A stretch of 64,000 nucleotides of DNA. It comes from Bdellovibrio bacteriovorus str. Tiberius (GTDB lineage: Bacteria > Bdellovibrionota > Bdellovibrionia > Bdellovibrionales > Bdellovibrionaceae). Position numbers and translations under genes: made by a program. The DNA lies in contig NC_019567.1 in assembly GCF_000317895.1 (NCBI RefSeq), positions 2,046,001 to 2,110,000 on the forward strand, written 5' to 3'. Shown in pieces: positions 51,665 to 59,798 of the stretch (position 1 is the stretch's first letter; each line of letters starts with the position of its first letter). Under the pieces are notes generated by a model that saw nothing but the letters and a program-made list of their open reading frames with translations, was not told the DNA's origin and searched no databases.

Positions 51665-52780
51665 TTGGGAACTTTTGAGATTATCTCTAAGCATGGTGAT
51701 CATGAGCAGGTTGTTTTCTGTAACGACCCTCATGTTGGTTTGAAAGCGATCATCGCTATTCACAACACCTCTTTGGGGCCTGCACTAGGCGGCACCCGTA
51801 TGTGGAACTATAAGAACGAAGACGAGGCTCTTGTTGACGTTCTTCGTTTGTCCAAAGGTATGACTTATAAAGCAGCTGCTTCCGGCCTGAATCTGGGCGG
51901 TGGTAAAGCAGTTATCATCGGCGATCCTAAGACTCAAAAGTCTGAAGGTCTGTTCCGTGCTTTCGGTCAGTTCGTGAACTCTCTGAACGGTAAATACATC
52001 ACTGCTGAAGACGTTGGTACGTCTGTTCAGGACATGGAGCACATCTACATGGAGACTCCTTGGGTGACTGGTATCCCTAAGGACTTCGGTGGTTCCGGCG
52101 ATCCATCTCCGTACACTGCACACGGTGTATTGATGGGTATCAAAGCTTCCGCTAAAGAAAAATTCGGCACCGACGCTTTGAAAGGCCTTCATATCGCCGT
52201 TCAAGGTCTGGGTAACGTGGGTTCCAACCTGGTGAAATACCTGGTTGAAGAAGGCGCTGTGATCACAGTGGCTGATATCGACATGAACCGCACTAAAAAC
52301 GTGGCTGATAAGTTCGGCGCTAAAGCTGTCAGCTCTGATGACATTTTGTTCACAGAGTGTGACATCCTGGCACCATGTGCATTGGGCGCGGTCGTGAATG
52401 ATCAGTCCATCACTAAATTGAGAACTAAAGTTATCGCTGGTGGCGCGAACAACGTATTGGCTGAAGCCCGTCACGGTGATCAGTTGAAAGAACTGGGCAT
52501 CTTGTATGCTCCGGACTACGTAATCAACGCCGGTGGTCTGATGAACGTATTCGTTGAACTAGAGGGCTACTCTCCAGAGCGCGCCTTCGAAAAGACAAAA
52601 CGCGTTTACGACAACATCCTTAAAGTTTACGAAATCGCAAAACGTGACGGTATCGGTACACACACCGCTGCGGACCGTTTGGCCGAAGAGCGTATCAACA
52701 CAATTGGTCGCCTAAAACAACGCCACCCAGGCAAATCTTCCCGCGCGTTCACCACGCTGCGTGAAGTTCATAACAGATAG
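51665..52780 (+). CDS. Leucine dehydrogenase-like Glu/Leu/Phe/Val dehydrogenase
   Basis: These enzymes oxidatively deaminate amino acids with NAD. The catalytic lysines K69 (MTYKAAASG) and K81 (LGGGKA), [10 protein letters not shown], and the Rossmann motif [11 protein letters not shown] favour leucine dehydrogenase over glutamate dehydrogenase. I use a TTG start at 51665, because the AAGGAG that would serve as SD lies inside the first codons of the frame starting at ATG 51650 and because alignment begins here. Such an enzyme would suit a predator that burns prey amino acids. A strong terminator follows. Confidence 0.93.
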   Translation: MGTFEIISKHGDHEQVVFCNDPHVGLKAIIAIHNTSLGPALGGTRMWNYKNEDEALVDVLRLSKGMTYKAAASGLNLGGGKAVIIGDPKTQKSEGLFRAFGQFVNSLNGKYITAEDVGTSVQDMEHIYMETPWVTGIPKDFGGSGDPSPYTAHGVLMGIKASAKEKFGTDALKGLHIAVQGLGNVGSNLVKYLVEEGAVITVADIDMNRTKNVADKFGAKAVSSDDILFTECDILAPCALGAVVNDQSITKLRTKVIAGGANNVLAEARHGDQLKELGILYAPDYVINAGGLMNVFVELEGYSPERAFEKTKRVYDNILKVYEIAKRDGIGTHTAADRLAEERINTIGRLKQRHPGKSSRAFTTLREVHNR

Positions 52781-52784
52781 TTTT

Positions 52785-52811
52785 AAAGGGGTCGAAAGAC
52801 CCCTTTTTTTA
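52785..52811 (+). terminator. Terminator after the leucine dehydrogenase-like gene
   Basis: AAAGGGGTC-GAAA-GACCCCTTT followed by TTTT, 5 nt after the stop. Confidence 0.88.
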
Positions 52812-52847
52812 TGCGCCGAGTGATAGCATTCATTACGGCCCGTTTTC

Positions 52848-52876
52848 TTGACATCCCCTCTGGACCAAAGAACAAT
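52848..52876 (+). promoter_or_regulatory. Sigma-70-type promoter ahead of the yfgM-bamB pair
   Basis: TTGACA, a 17-nt spacer and AACAAT lie about 40 nt before the TTG start of the YfgM-like gene. Confidence 0.5.
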
Positions 52877-52914
52877 CTTTCCTCGTAAGTATTTATTAAC
52901 AGCGAGGAATTATC

Positions 52915-53721
52915 TTGAGCACTAAAATTTCTAAAGACGATTTGAAGTCCCCGGATCAGGTCACTCAAACTTTGAGAAAAGGTTTTGTCTGGACCACTGG
53001 TCACTCCAAAATTGTAATCGCAGCCGTTGCTGCCTTCATCGTGTTGGGTGTGGGTTACTCCATCGCCACTCATTTGTCTGATAAGAAAGAAACAGCTCAG
53101 CAGGAAAAATACTTCCTTCTTGAAAAGGCTTACAGCACGAAAAAAAGCGGCTTTGAAGAAGCGGCTCGTGCTGAGCAGATCAATGCTCAAAGCAAAGACA
53201 AAAAGAACGTTCCGGCCTTCGATCCGGCTAAAAAAGCTTCCGGTGATCTGCAAAAGGATTACGGCACAGTCGTGGCGGGCTTTGAGTCTTTCATCAATGA
53301 CGCTCCTAAAACCAAAGCAGCTCAAATGGCAGCTTTGAACCTGAGCGAAATCTATCTGACTTATAAAAAGAATGATGAAGCTGCGGCGGTATTGGCGAAA
53401 GTCGAGCCGGGTCTGAAAAGCGGCGACGTTCTGACCGCTTTGGTACTGATGCAGACTGGAAATGTTCAGGCTGACAAAGGTGACTGTAAAGCGGCTGTTG
53501 AAAAATGGGAAAAGCTGGCTGACAGCAAAAACCTGGCATTTGCTCATGATGAAGCAAAATTGCGCATGGGTCTTTGCTTTGAATCCATGAATGATCTGGC
53601 AAAAGCGGAAGCGCTTTACACTGAGATCGCTAAAAAAGAAGACATGAACACAACTGACTTCGCGGCAGCCAAAGAAGCGCAAAAATACCTGCGTTTGCTT
53701 AAAGCCAAGAAGAACCTTTAA
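52915..53721 (+). CDS. YfgM-like membrane-anchored TPR protein
   Basis: The start is TTG with SD GAGGA. The 268-residue protein has a cytoplasmic N-terminus, one membrane helix (KIVIAAVAAFIVLGVGYSIA) and a periplasmic helical-repeat domain rich in Ala/Lys with TPR-like spacing (AQMAALNLSEIYLTYKKNDEAAAVLAKVE). In Escherichia coli YfgM interacts with periplasmic chaperones and is encoded just before bamB; the same order here supports the call. It lies 12 nt before bamB. Confidence 0.85.
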   Translation: MSTKISKDDLKSPDQVTQTLRKGFVWTTGHSKIVIAAVAAFIVLGVGYSIATHLSDKKETAQQEKYFLLEKAYSTKKSGFEEAARAEQINAQSKDKKNVPAFDPAKKASGDLQKDYGTVVAGFESFINDAPKTKAAQMAALNLSEIYLTYKKNDEAAAVLAKVEPGLKSGDVLTALVLMQTGNVQADKGDCKAAVEKWEKLADSKNLAFAHDEAKLRMGLCFESMNDLAKAEALYTEIAKKEDMNTTDFAAAKEAQKYLRLLKAKKNL

Positions 53722-53733
53722 TCCGGGGAATTC

Positions 53734-54882
53734 ATGAAGATTGTCCTGTTCGGAACTCTATTGCTGACGCTGGTTGGATGCACCACTTTGAACTCGGGTT
53801 TGGAGAAATGGAGCTCTTTAAACAACAGCAAGCGTGAGTACGAGGTCAAGGCCGCGTGGATTCGTCGCACCACTGAAAAAGACAATCTGGGCTTCCGTAA
53901 GATCAACCGTATGACGCCGGTTTTGGCTGGCAATCTGGTGATTCAGGGGAATGGTCTGGATGGGATTGTTGCCTATAGCCGCGACAGCGGTCAGGAGCGC
54001 TGGAGACTGCCGATTGAAAATGGTGCTGAACCCAGCGCCACTTTGATCCGTGATCGTTTGTTTGTAGGTGCGAGCGATGGAAACTTCTATTCTATCGAAG
54101 CCAGCACCGGCAAAGTCCAGTGGACCTTCAATACCAAATCTGAAAACCTGGCCGCTCCTTTGTTGGAAGACGGCATTGTGTACTTCCTTGCGGGCAACAG
54201 CGTATTTTACGCACTGGATGCCTCTACAGGCCACCAGGTCTGGTTGTACTCTCGTCAGGATACGTCCCAGTTCTCTATTCGTGGCGGCAGTCAGGCGGCT
54301 TTAAGCAATGGTACTTTGTACGTGGGCTTCTCTGACGGTTCCGTGGTGGCTTTGAATGCGAAGACGGGTTCTTCCCTGTGGGAAGTTCAACTGAACCGCA
54401 ACAAACGCTTCCGTGATATTGATGCGACCCCGGTGGTTGAAGGCAATCAGCTTTATGTGGCTGGTTATGATGACAAGCTTTACTGCCTTTCTGTAGACAA
54501 GGGTGAAGTCCTTTGGCGCATTGAAGGTGGCGGTTATAGCGGCGTCACTATCGTGGGTGATAAATTGATCTATCCGACGACCAATGGCGAAGTCCAGGCT
54601 TTGAATAAAGCGTCTGGTGACAAGCTGTGGTCTTATACGCTGAAGGACGGCATTGCGACTCAGGTAAGAACCTACAAAGGGGTGCTTGTGTTCGGTGAAT
54701 CCCAAGGCTCTTTGCGCTTTCTGGATGCCAATGCCGGCACCGAGGTGGGATCTTTCGAACCGGGCCGCGGAATCCTTTCCTCCCCACAAGTGGATGAAAA
54801 GGCGGGTCGAGTTTACTTTATTTCCGGCGAAGCGAATCTTTATGCGATCGACGCTGGTTGGATCAAAACCCCTTACTTTTAG
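53734..54882 (+). CDS. bamB: Outer membrane protein assembly factor BamB
   Basis: A lipoprotein signal with lipobox LVGC (C16) is followed by an eight-bladed PQQ-like beta-propeller. Repeats such as GIVAYSRDSGQERWRL, NFYSIEASTGKVQWTF and SVVALNAKTGSSLWEV recur at about 40-residue spacing. BamB is a subunit of the BAM complex that inserts outer-membrane barrels. Length (382) matches the family. Confidence 0.95.
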   Translation: MKIVLFGTLLLTLVGCTTLNSGLEKWSSLNNSKREYEVKAAWIRRTTEKDNLGFRKINRMTPVLAGNLVIQGNGLDGIVAYSRDSGQERWRLPIENGAEPSATLIRDRLFVGASDGNFYSIEASTGKVQWTFNTKSENLAAPLLEDGIVYFLAGNSVFYALDASTGHQVWLYSRQDTSQFSIRGGSQAALSNGTLYVGFSDGSVVALNAKTGSSLWEVQLNRNKRFRDIDATPVVEGNQLYVAGYDDKLYCLSVDKGEVLWRIEGGGYSGVTIVGDKLIYPTTNGEVQALNKASGDKLWSYTLKDGIATQVRTYKGVLVFGESQGSLRFLDANAGTEVGSFEPGRGILSSPQVDEKAGRVYFISGEANLYAIDAGWIKTPYF

Positions 54883-54891
54883 GAGTAAGTC

Positions 54892-55272
54892 ATGAAAAAG
54901 CTTTTGTTGGTTTTGTCAGTTATGGGATCTTTGGCAGCGTGCAGTCACGGGAACTGCCGTGCCCAGAAGGAAGCTCAGAAAAACGCCCCTAAAAGCGAGG
55001 TTGTTGTGGAAAAATCAAAGTCCACGGATCGTGTGAAGGTGTTTAAGTACGACGGATCTTTGCAGTGCGGTCAGGGCAAGAAAATCGCCCCGGCTGAAAT
55101 GCAAAAAGACCTCAAGGGTATTGAGGTCTTTTCTTCATCCAATCAGAACGACGGGATGATGCGTATTCAACTTTGTGGAAGCCCTACAGGCAACGCCAAT
55201 GTCTACGAAATCGATCGTAAGGACCTGGACGCTGCCCTGAAGCTGGGCTTTAAAGAGTGGTTGGCTGAATAA
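54892..55272 (+). CDS. Small putative lipoprotein
   Basis: The 126-residue product has a lipobox LAAC (C17) and SD AGGAG. The mature part is Lys-rich, then a compact domain with SLQCGQG and QLCGSPTGN that may form a disulfide. No family is recognised. It is likely co-transcribed with bamB (9-nt gap). Its 3' end overlaps the Fic gene on the other strand by 23 nt. Confidence 0.78.
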   Translation: MKKLLLVLSVMGSLAACSHGNCRAQKEAQKNAPKSEVVVEKSKSTDRVKVFKYDGSLQCGQGKKIAPAEMQKDLKGIEVFSSSNQNDGMMRIQLCGSPTGNANVYEIDRKDLDAALKLGFKEWLAE

Positions 55273-57559
55273 GCAAACGCTCTTTGATTCTTTCTGTCGG
55301 GAGAGGACCTTCTCCCGGCACGTAGCGACCGTCGATCACCATCACTTCATTTGGCTTCTCGATATTTCTTAGAAGCGTTTCCATTACTTTACCAGCGGCA
55401 TCCAGTCTTTGGATCAGCATCACCGCATCTGGATCTGTACCACCGATACCCATAACTTCTGCCTGACGGCCGTAAGTGTAGGCGAATTCAGGGTCAAACG
55501 CTTTCAGGCGACCCAGGTCCACATCCTTCATCGCTCTGTAAGAAGCCACGTTGATACGGGACTTCAACTGAGACTGAAGGGCTGGATCCATGTGTTTGCC
55601 GTATTCACCAACAACCATCGCACCCATGGCGAAGGCCTTACCCACCACTTCACGTTTGGAAGTGGAGTAACCGTAAGAGACACCATATTTCGGTCCGCTT
55701 CTGTGGTGGTCAATGGCCATTTCAACCATGTCACCATTCAGGGATTCTTTGTTGTACAGAGCAAAGTCATTCTTAATAGCCTCAACCAGTGGAGTGCCGG
55801 AACGAAGAGCTCTTAGCACGCTGTTGGACACCAAGTGAGATGTTGGTTTTTTGAAGTAGTCCAACAGCTCTTGACGAGTCGGCTCTTTGGTTCTGTTGGA
55901 AAGACCGCGCCATACAAGCAGCTCTTTGTCATACCAACGGTTCATTTTTGCATCCCAAAGGGCTTTGGAACCGGAACGATTTACACCGAACATATCAATA
56001 AAGTCAGGATCAACCAGGCGCAGACCGATCTGGCGTTCGCCATCTTTATCGTGGATGTAGCGAACGGTTTTTGATCTGTAGTATTCAACAAACAAGTCAG
56101 CGATACGAGACATTGCACGCAGACGGTTGTTCTGGATCTCTACTTTCAATTCAGGGTGTGCCTGAACCAGGGCTTTGATGAAGGCGTTAAACTGCTCGGC
56201 ATCCACTTTGGTTTGAGCATAGTTTTCAACAACTTTGGTCTTGCCCTGTTGTTTCAAAGAGATGCCAACCATCTCTGGCAGACCCGGGTACAGCAACTCT
56301 GGAGAATGCTCTACAGTCAGACCATTTTTGATACGGAACAAAACATCAGCCTGCAAGTGAGCGTTGTTAACAACACCTTTATGTACGTATTCGCGCCATT
56401 CTTTCTGGGAAACCTGAACATCCAGGAAAGGATCCACCAGGCGAACAGGAGGCAAGCCTTCCTTCGTCAGAAGATAGTTCATCAACAGGCGAGTCGTGCG
56501 GCCGTTACCATTCAATACCGGGTGGATTGCCACCAGGTCACGCTGAAGGTCCGCTACGATATCGATATATCTGTGTTCATTGGTGCCGATTTTAACTTCG
56601 CCCAAAGCCGCGCGCTCAGCATTGAATCTTTCGAAACGCTGTTCAACCAGGGCTTTAGTGAAGGCCTGTTCCAGGGCCGGGGTGCCCTGACCATTCAAAG
56701 ACGTGCCGTTTTGTTCACGGTACGCCATGATTTCTTTATAAAGCTCCGGGTGGGAGTTTTTGATGATATCAACAGTGGCTTGTTTCGGAGTTGTTACATA
56801 TGGATAGTGAATACGGCCGCTGACCAAAGTGGTGTCGCCATTTTCCACAACCATGTCACGTTTGGAACCCCAGATTTTTACATTCTTCCATACGCCTTCA
56901 TTCAAAGTGCTGCCTTCGCGAGCGCTTTCAACAAAGTTCAGGTAAGGATTTTCCAGGACTACTTGAGCTTCTTTCGGCGTCATTTTGAATGCGCCAGCTA
57001 CGTTACCCATCCAATGACCATTGCGCCATACGCCCAATTGGTCTGCACGGATGCCTTCAACGCCGTTTTCCATAATGCGCTTATGGATCTCTGGCAGAAG
57101 TTCTGCGGTGATTGGAGGCTGTTCTTTTCTTAGGAAATTATCACGAGCGCTCAGGAAACCTTTAAATGGAGCTGCCTCAGCTTCGCCGCGATCGTAGATC
57201 TTGGAAAAGTCCATGGCTTCGCGTTTGCCTTCAAGGAAGTTAGGCAAAAGCTTTTCAGCTGTGTGCGTGTAATCGAAGAACTCGACTGAAGCCAGAAGAT
57301 GTTCAACCTGGGATTTGCGCTGTGGGGCCAGCTTGTCCAGGGTTGCCCAAAGGTCTGCTTTAATAGTTTTAAATTGCAGCAGTTCACGAGGAGTTTCCGG
57401 CTGTTTCACTTCAGAACGCAGGCCGAATTCCACACCGCGGGCTTTAACCTGCGGATCTGTAAAGACATACTCACACATCTGAGCGGCTTGCGCCGGGCTC
57501 ATAAAGCTGATTGTCAGTAACAGGGACAGCATGAACTTAAACATCTTATGCACAGGCAT
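55250..57559 (-). CDS. Secreted Fic-domain protein with ADP-ribosyltransferase-like C-terminus
   Basis: The 769-residue protein has a signal peptide ending SPAQA (SD AGAGGAG). The Fic motif at 346-354 reads HPVLNGNGR: the catalytic His and GNGR are present, but the acidic residue is Asn350. Fic enzymes transfer AMP or other phosphate-linked groups. The last 220 residues show the order of an R-S-E ADP-ribosyltransferase: R551 in LVWRGLS, S632-T-S in YGYSTSKREVVGKAF, and E738 in NEVMVIDGRYV. The fusion and export suggest an effector acting in prey or periplasm. The ART part is inferred from motifs. Confidence 0.85.
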   Translation of the reverse strand: MPVHKMFKFMLSLLLTISFMSPAQAAQMCEYVFTDPQVKARGVEFGLRSEVKQPETPRELLQFKTIKADLWATLDKLAPQRKSQVEHLLASVEFFDYTHTAEKLLPNFLEGKREAMDFSKIYDRGEAEAAPFKGFLSARDNFLRKEQPPITAELLPEIHKRIMENGVEGIRADQLGVWRNGHWMGNVAGAFKMTPKEAQVVLENPYLNFVESAREGSTLNEGVWKNVKIWGSKRDMVVENGDTTLVSGRIHYPYVTTPKQATVDIIKNSHPELYKEIMAYREQNGTSLNGQGTPALEQAFTKALVEQRFERFNAERAALGEVKIGTNEHRYIDIVADLQRDLVAIHPVLNGNGRTTRLLMNYLLTKEGLPPVRLVDPFLDVQVSQKEWREYVHKGVVNNAHLQADVLFRIKNGLTVEHSPELLYPGLPEMVGISLKQQGKTKVVENYAQTKVDAEQFNAFIKALVQAHPELKVEIQNNRLRAMSRIADLFVEYYRSKTVRYIHDKDGERQIGLRLVDPDFIDMFGVNRSGSKALWDAKMNRWYDKELLVWRGLSNRTKEPTRQELLDYFKKPTSHLVSNSVLRALRSGTPLVEAIKNDFALYNKESLNGDMVEMAIDHHRSGPKYGVSYGYSTSKREVVGKAFAMGAMVVGEYGKHMDPALQSQLKSRINVASYRAMKDVDLGRLKAFDPEFAYTYGRQAEVMGIGGTDPDAVMLIQRLDAAGKVMETLLRNIEKPNEVMVIDGRYVPGEGPLPTERIKERLLIQPTTL

Positions 57560-57702
57560 ATAGACTCCTCTTCTTCAGAAGGATACTAAAGCAACGCCCG
57601 TGCTAGGTTATAAGCACTACGTTGGCCCTAACAGGGGAGGGATGGGGGACTCCCCGTCTCATTGTGAGAAAGAGGCAATTTGCGTCGACGGCTGTCAATG
57701 CG

Positions 57703-58884
57703 CTAGACGAACTTCGAAAGTGACAAGATGGCAGCATCCAGTTCTGCCTGAGTGTTATGAATATGCGGAGTCAGTCTTAAAACCGGAAAGCCTGGAACCC
57801 TTGGAAGTCCCACTTGCAAAGCAGGCTTTGAATCACGGACAAACAGGCCGTCAAATTCGATTCCGGGAAAACTCTCGATCTTGTAACATAATAGACTTGA
57901 AGCAATATCTGAATGACGGTCTTTAAGTGATTTGATCTTGAATTGATTTAAGCCGTCTTCAAGATAGTTCATACGTTTTTGAATTTCGGTTCTGATAGTG
58001 TCAGGTCCCATCTGATCCCAAAAATCAAAACAAGCTTCCAAACCATACAGGCTTGAATAGCTCATTGAATGGGACCACAGCATGCGCGCCGCAAACGGAT
58101 GATCACAATAAGCACCCATCCCAGGCAAAATCTTTTCTTCCGTGGTCCAAGACCCATAAGCTGGCTGCATTTGATTCTGAAGTACAGGATTCACCCAGGC
58201 AAACGCTGTGCCTTTGGGACCCATAAACCATTTATGCAGATTCCCGGCATAATAATCGACGTTTTGAAGGTCATTTGTGAAGTTTAAATCCAATAACCCG
58301 GGTGCGTGAGCACCATCAACCACCAGTAAAACGTTTTTAGCTCTTAATGCGGCCGCCAGTTTTGCCAAAGGTACAGTCAGGCCATTGCCGGTAAAGACAT
58401 GGCTGACGACGAATACACGGGTTTTACCCGAGATTTGCGATACGACCTTTGAAACCACTTCATCCGCTGAGATTTCATCATACATAAAATCCGCATTGAT
58501 AAAGCGCACAGAAAGACGGTCTTTGCGGGCCTTGAAATGCAGAATATTTACCACCGCACCGTATTCAAAGCTGGTCGAAAGGATTTCGGAGTCTGCAGGC
58601 AGCTGCAAACCCATGATGATTTCATTTAAAGCCAAAGTGACATTGGGGCGAAGAAACAGATCCTGAGGCCGGGCTTTGATGAAACGTCCCAGACGCTCTT
58701 GCAAGACCCACAGGCGAGCCCAGGCCGCACCATACCCTTTAGATGTGTTGTGTTCAAAAGTCCCAACCTCGGCTTTTTGCTGATCGATAACGACCGATGG
58801 GCACAAACCCAGGGTGCCGTTGTTGAGATTCACAAACGAAGTGTCTTTGTATTTCTCAAAAGCAGCGGTGAAATCCTGAAACAT
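57703..58884 (-). CDS. Class V aminotransferase-fold PLP enzyme
   Basis: The 393-residue protein resembles isopenicillin-N epimerase-like and cysteine-desulfurase-like enzymes. Features are FVNLNNGTLGLCPSVV at the start, the PLP-phosphate region SFEYGAVVNILHF, the Asp in VVDGAHAPGLLDL, and the Schiff-base lysine in YAGNLHKWFMGPKG. The exact reaction is unknown. It lies 2 nt after the NADAR gene and 143 nt before the Fic gene on the same strand. A GGGG/CCCC hairpin occurs in the latter gap. Confidence 0.88.
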   Translation of the reverse strand: MFQDFTAAFEKYKDTSFVNLNNGTLGLCPSVVIDQQKAEVGTFEHNTSKGYGAAWARLWVLQERLGRFIKARPQDLFLRPNVTLALNEIIMGLQLPADSEILSTSFEYGAVVNILHFKARKDRLSVRFINADFMYDEISADEVVSKVVSQISGKTRVFVVSHVFTGNGLTVPLAKLAAALRAKNVLLVVDGAHAPGLLDLNFTNDLQNVDYYAGNLHKWFMGPKGTAFAWVNPVLQNQMQPAYGSWTTEEKILPGMGAYCDHPFAARMLWSHSMSYSSLYGLEACFDFWDQMGPDTIRTEIQKRMNYLEDGLNQFKIKSLKDRHSDIASSLLCYKIESFPGIEFDGLFVRDSKPALQVGLPRVPGFPVLRLTPHIHNTQAELDAAILSLSKFV

Positions 58885-58886
58885 AA

Positions 58887-59663
58887 TTACTTATTACGAC
58901 CTTTACAGGTTTTCAAAGACAGATCTTCGTTGGTCACCAAAGACAACTGATTGTTTTTCAGCTGTTCGCGGATGTCCGTCCACAATAAATAGTAATGCCA
59001 TTCACGGGGGGATTTTTCCGAAACACCATGGTCGGGGAGAAGCTTCAGATCATTTGTTTTCACCAGAACATCCAAGACTTCAGGGTTCTGGCGCAGCTTT
59101 TCGATCAGGGCTTCAAAGATCAGATTATAATGCTCAGCGGGCTCTTTAGTCGCAAATGGAAACACTTTGCCTTCAAAGGTCACCCAGTTGGCGTCGTTTT
59201 TTTCCATCAGGAAGTTGGCGTAACCACCAGCGCTTTTTGCGGCATAGCCATTCATCTGGGAAACTTGTTCGCGGGTGTATTTCCAGTTCTTGGCCCAAGC
59301 CCAGCGAGGATCAGTTTCGGTCTCTGGGTATTTCATCATCTGCCAGAAAGCTTCAACCGTTGGATAGCAAACTCCATGGAATACGAACGAAGCTTCCGCG
59401 AAGTTTGAAAGCAGACCCAGTTCATTTCGTTTGCTTAGAACAACTTCCATACGGCCGGCATCTTGGGGAAGGATTTCCCAGGATTTGGCTTCTTCGCGCG
59501 GAACTTCTTTCCACCAGTGCGCCGGATATGGAGCTTTCCAGGAATCATCGGCTTTCGCGGCAGGTTTTACACCTTGGGTGGGCTTTTTATTGCTGGAATC
59601 TGAACAAGAAACCAGAAATGCTGTCAGAAGCACAAACAATGATACGAACGTCGTTTTAGCCAT
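58887..59663 (-). CDS. NADAR-domain (YbiA-like) lipoprotein
   Basis: After SD AAGGGGG the protein begins with a lipoprotein signal (lipobox LVSC, C20) and a linker of about 50 residues. The NADAR/YbiA domain follows: LGLLSNFAEASFVFHGVCYPTVEAFWQMMKY, then an EHYNLIFEALIEKLRQNPEVLDVLVKTND segment. Cytoplasmic NADAR proteins hydrolyse ADP-ribose from nucleobases or derivatives. An exported, lipidated form is topologically unusual. It starts the operon that includes the Fic/ART-like protein, so it could counteract ADP-ribosylation. Confidence 0.82.
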   Translation of the reverse strand: MAKTTFVSLFVLLTAFLVSCSDSSNKKPTQGVKPAAKADDSWKAPYPAHWWKEVPREEAKSWEILPQDAGRMEVVLSKRNELGLLSNFAEASFVFHGVCYPTVEAFWQMMKYPETETDPRWAWAKNWKYTREQVSQMNGYAAKSAGGYANFLMEKNDANWVTFEGKVFPFATKEPAEHYNLIFEALIEKLRQNPEVLDVLVKTNDLKLLPDHGVSEKSPREWHYYLLWTDIREQLKNNQLSLVTNEDLSLKTCKGRNK

Positions 59664-59798
59664 AAATCCCCCTTACGCAAAAACGCCCGCAAAGACTAGC
59701 GGACCTTCCGCGTGAATACAATTCTGACCGCACGCATAAAAGGTCAAAATACGGTCAGATTTAGGGCTATTCTTAAAGAAATCGACAAAGGGGAGCTT

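Noticed and set aside
56156-57133. 325-codon + strand frame
   Set aside because: Antisense to the Fic gene; no recognisable features.
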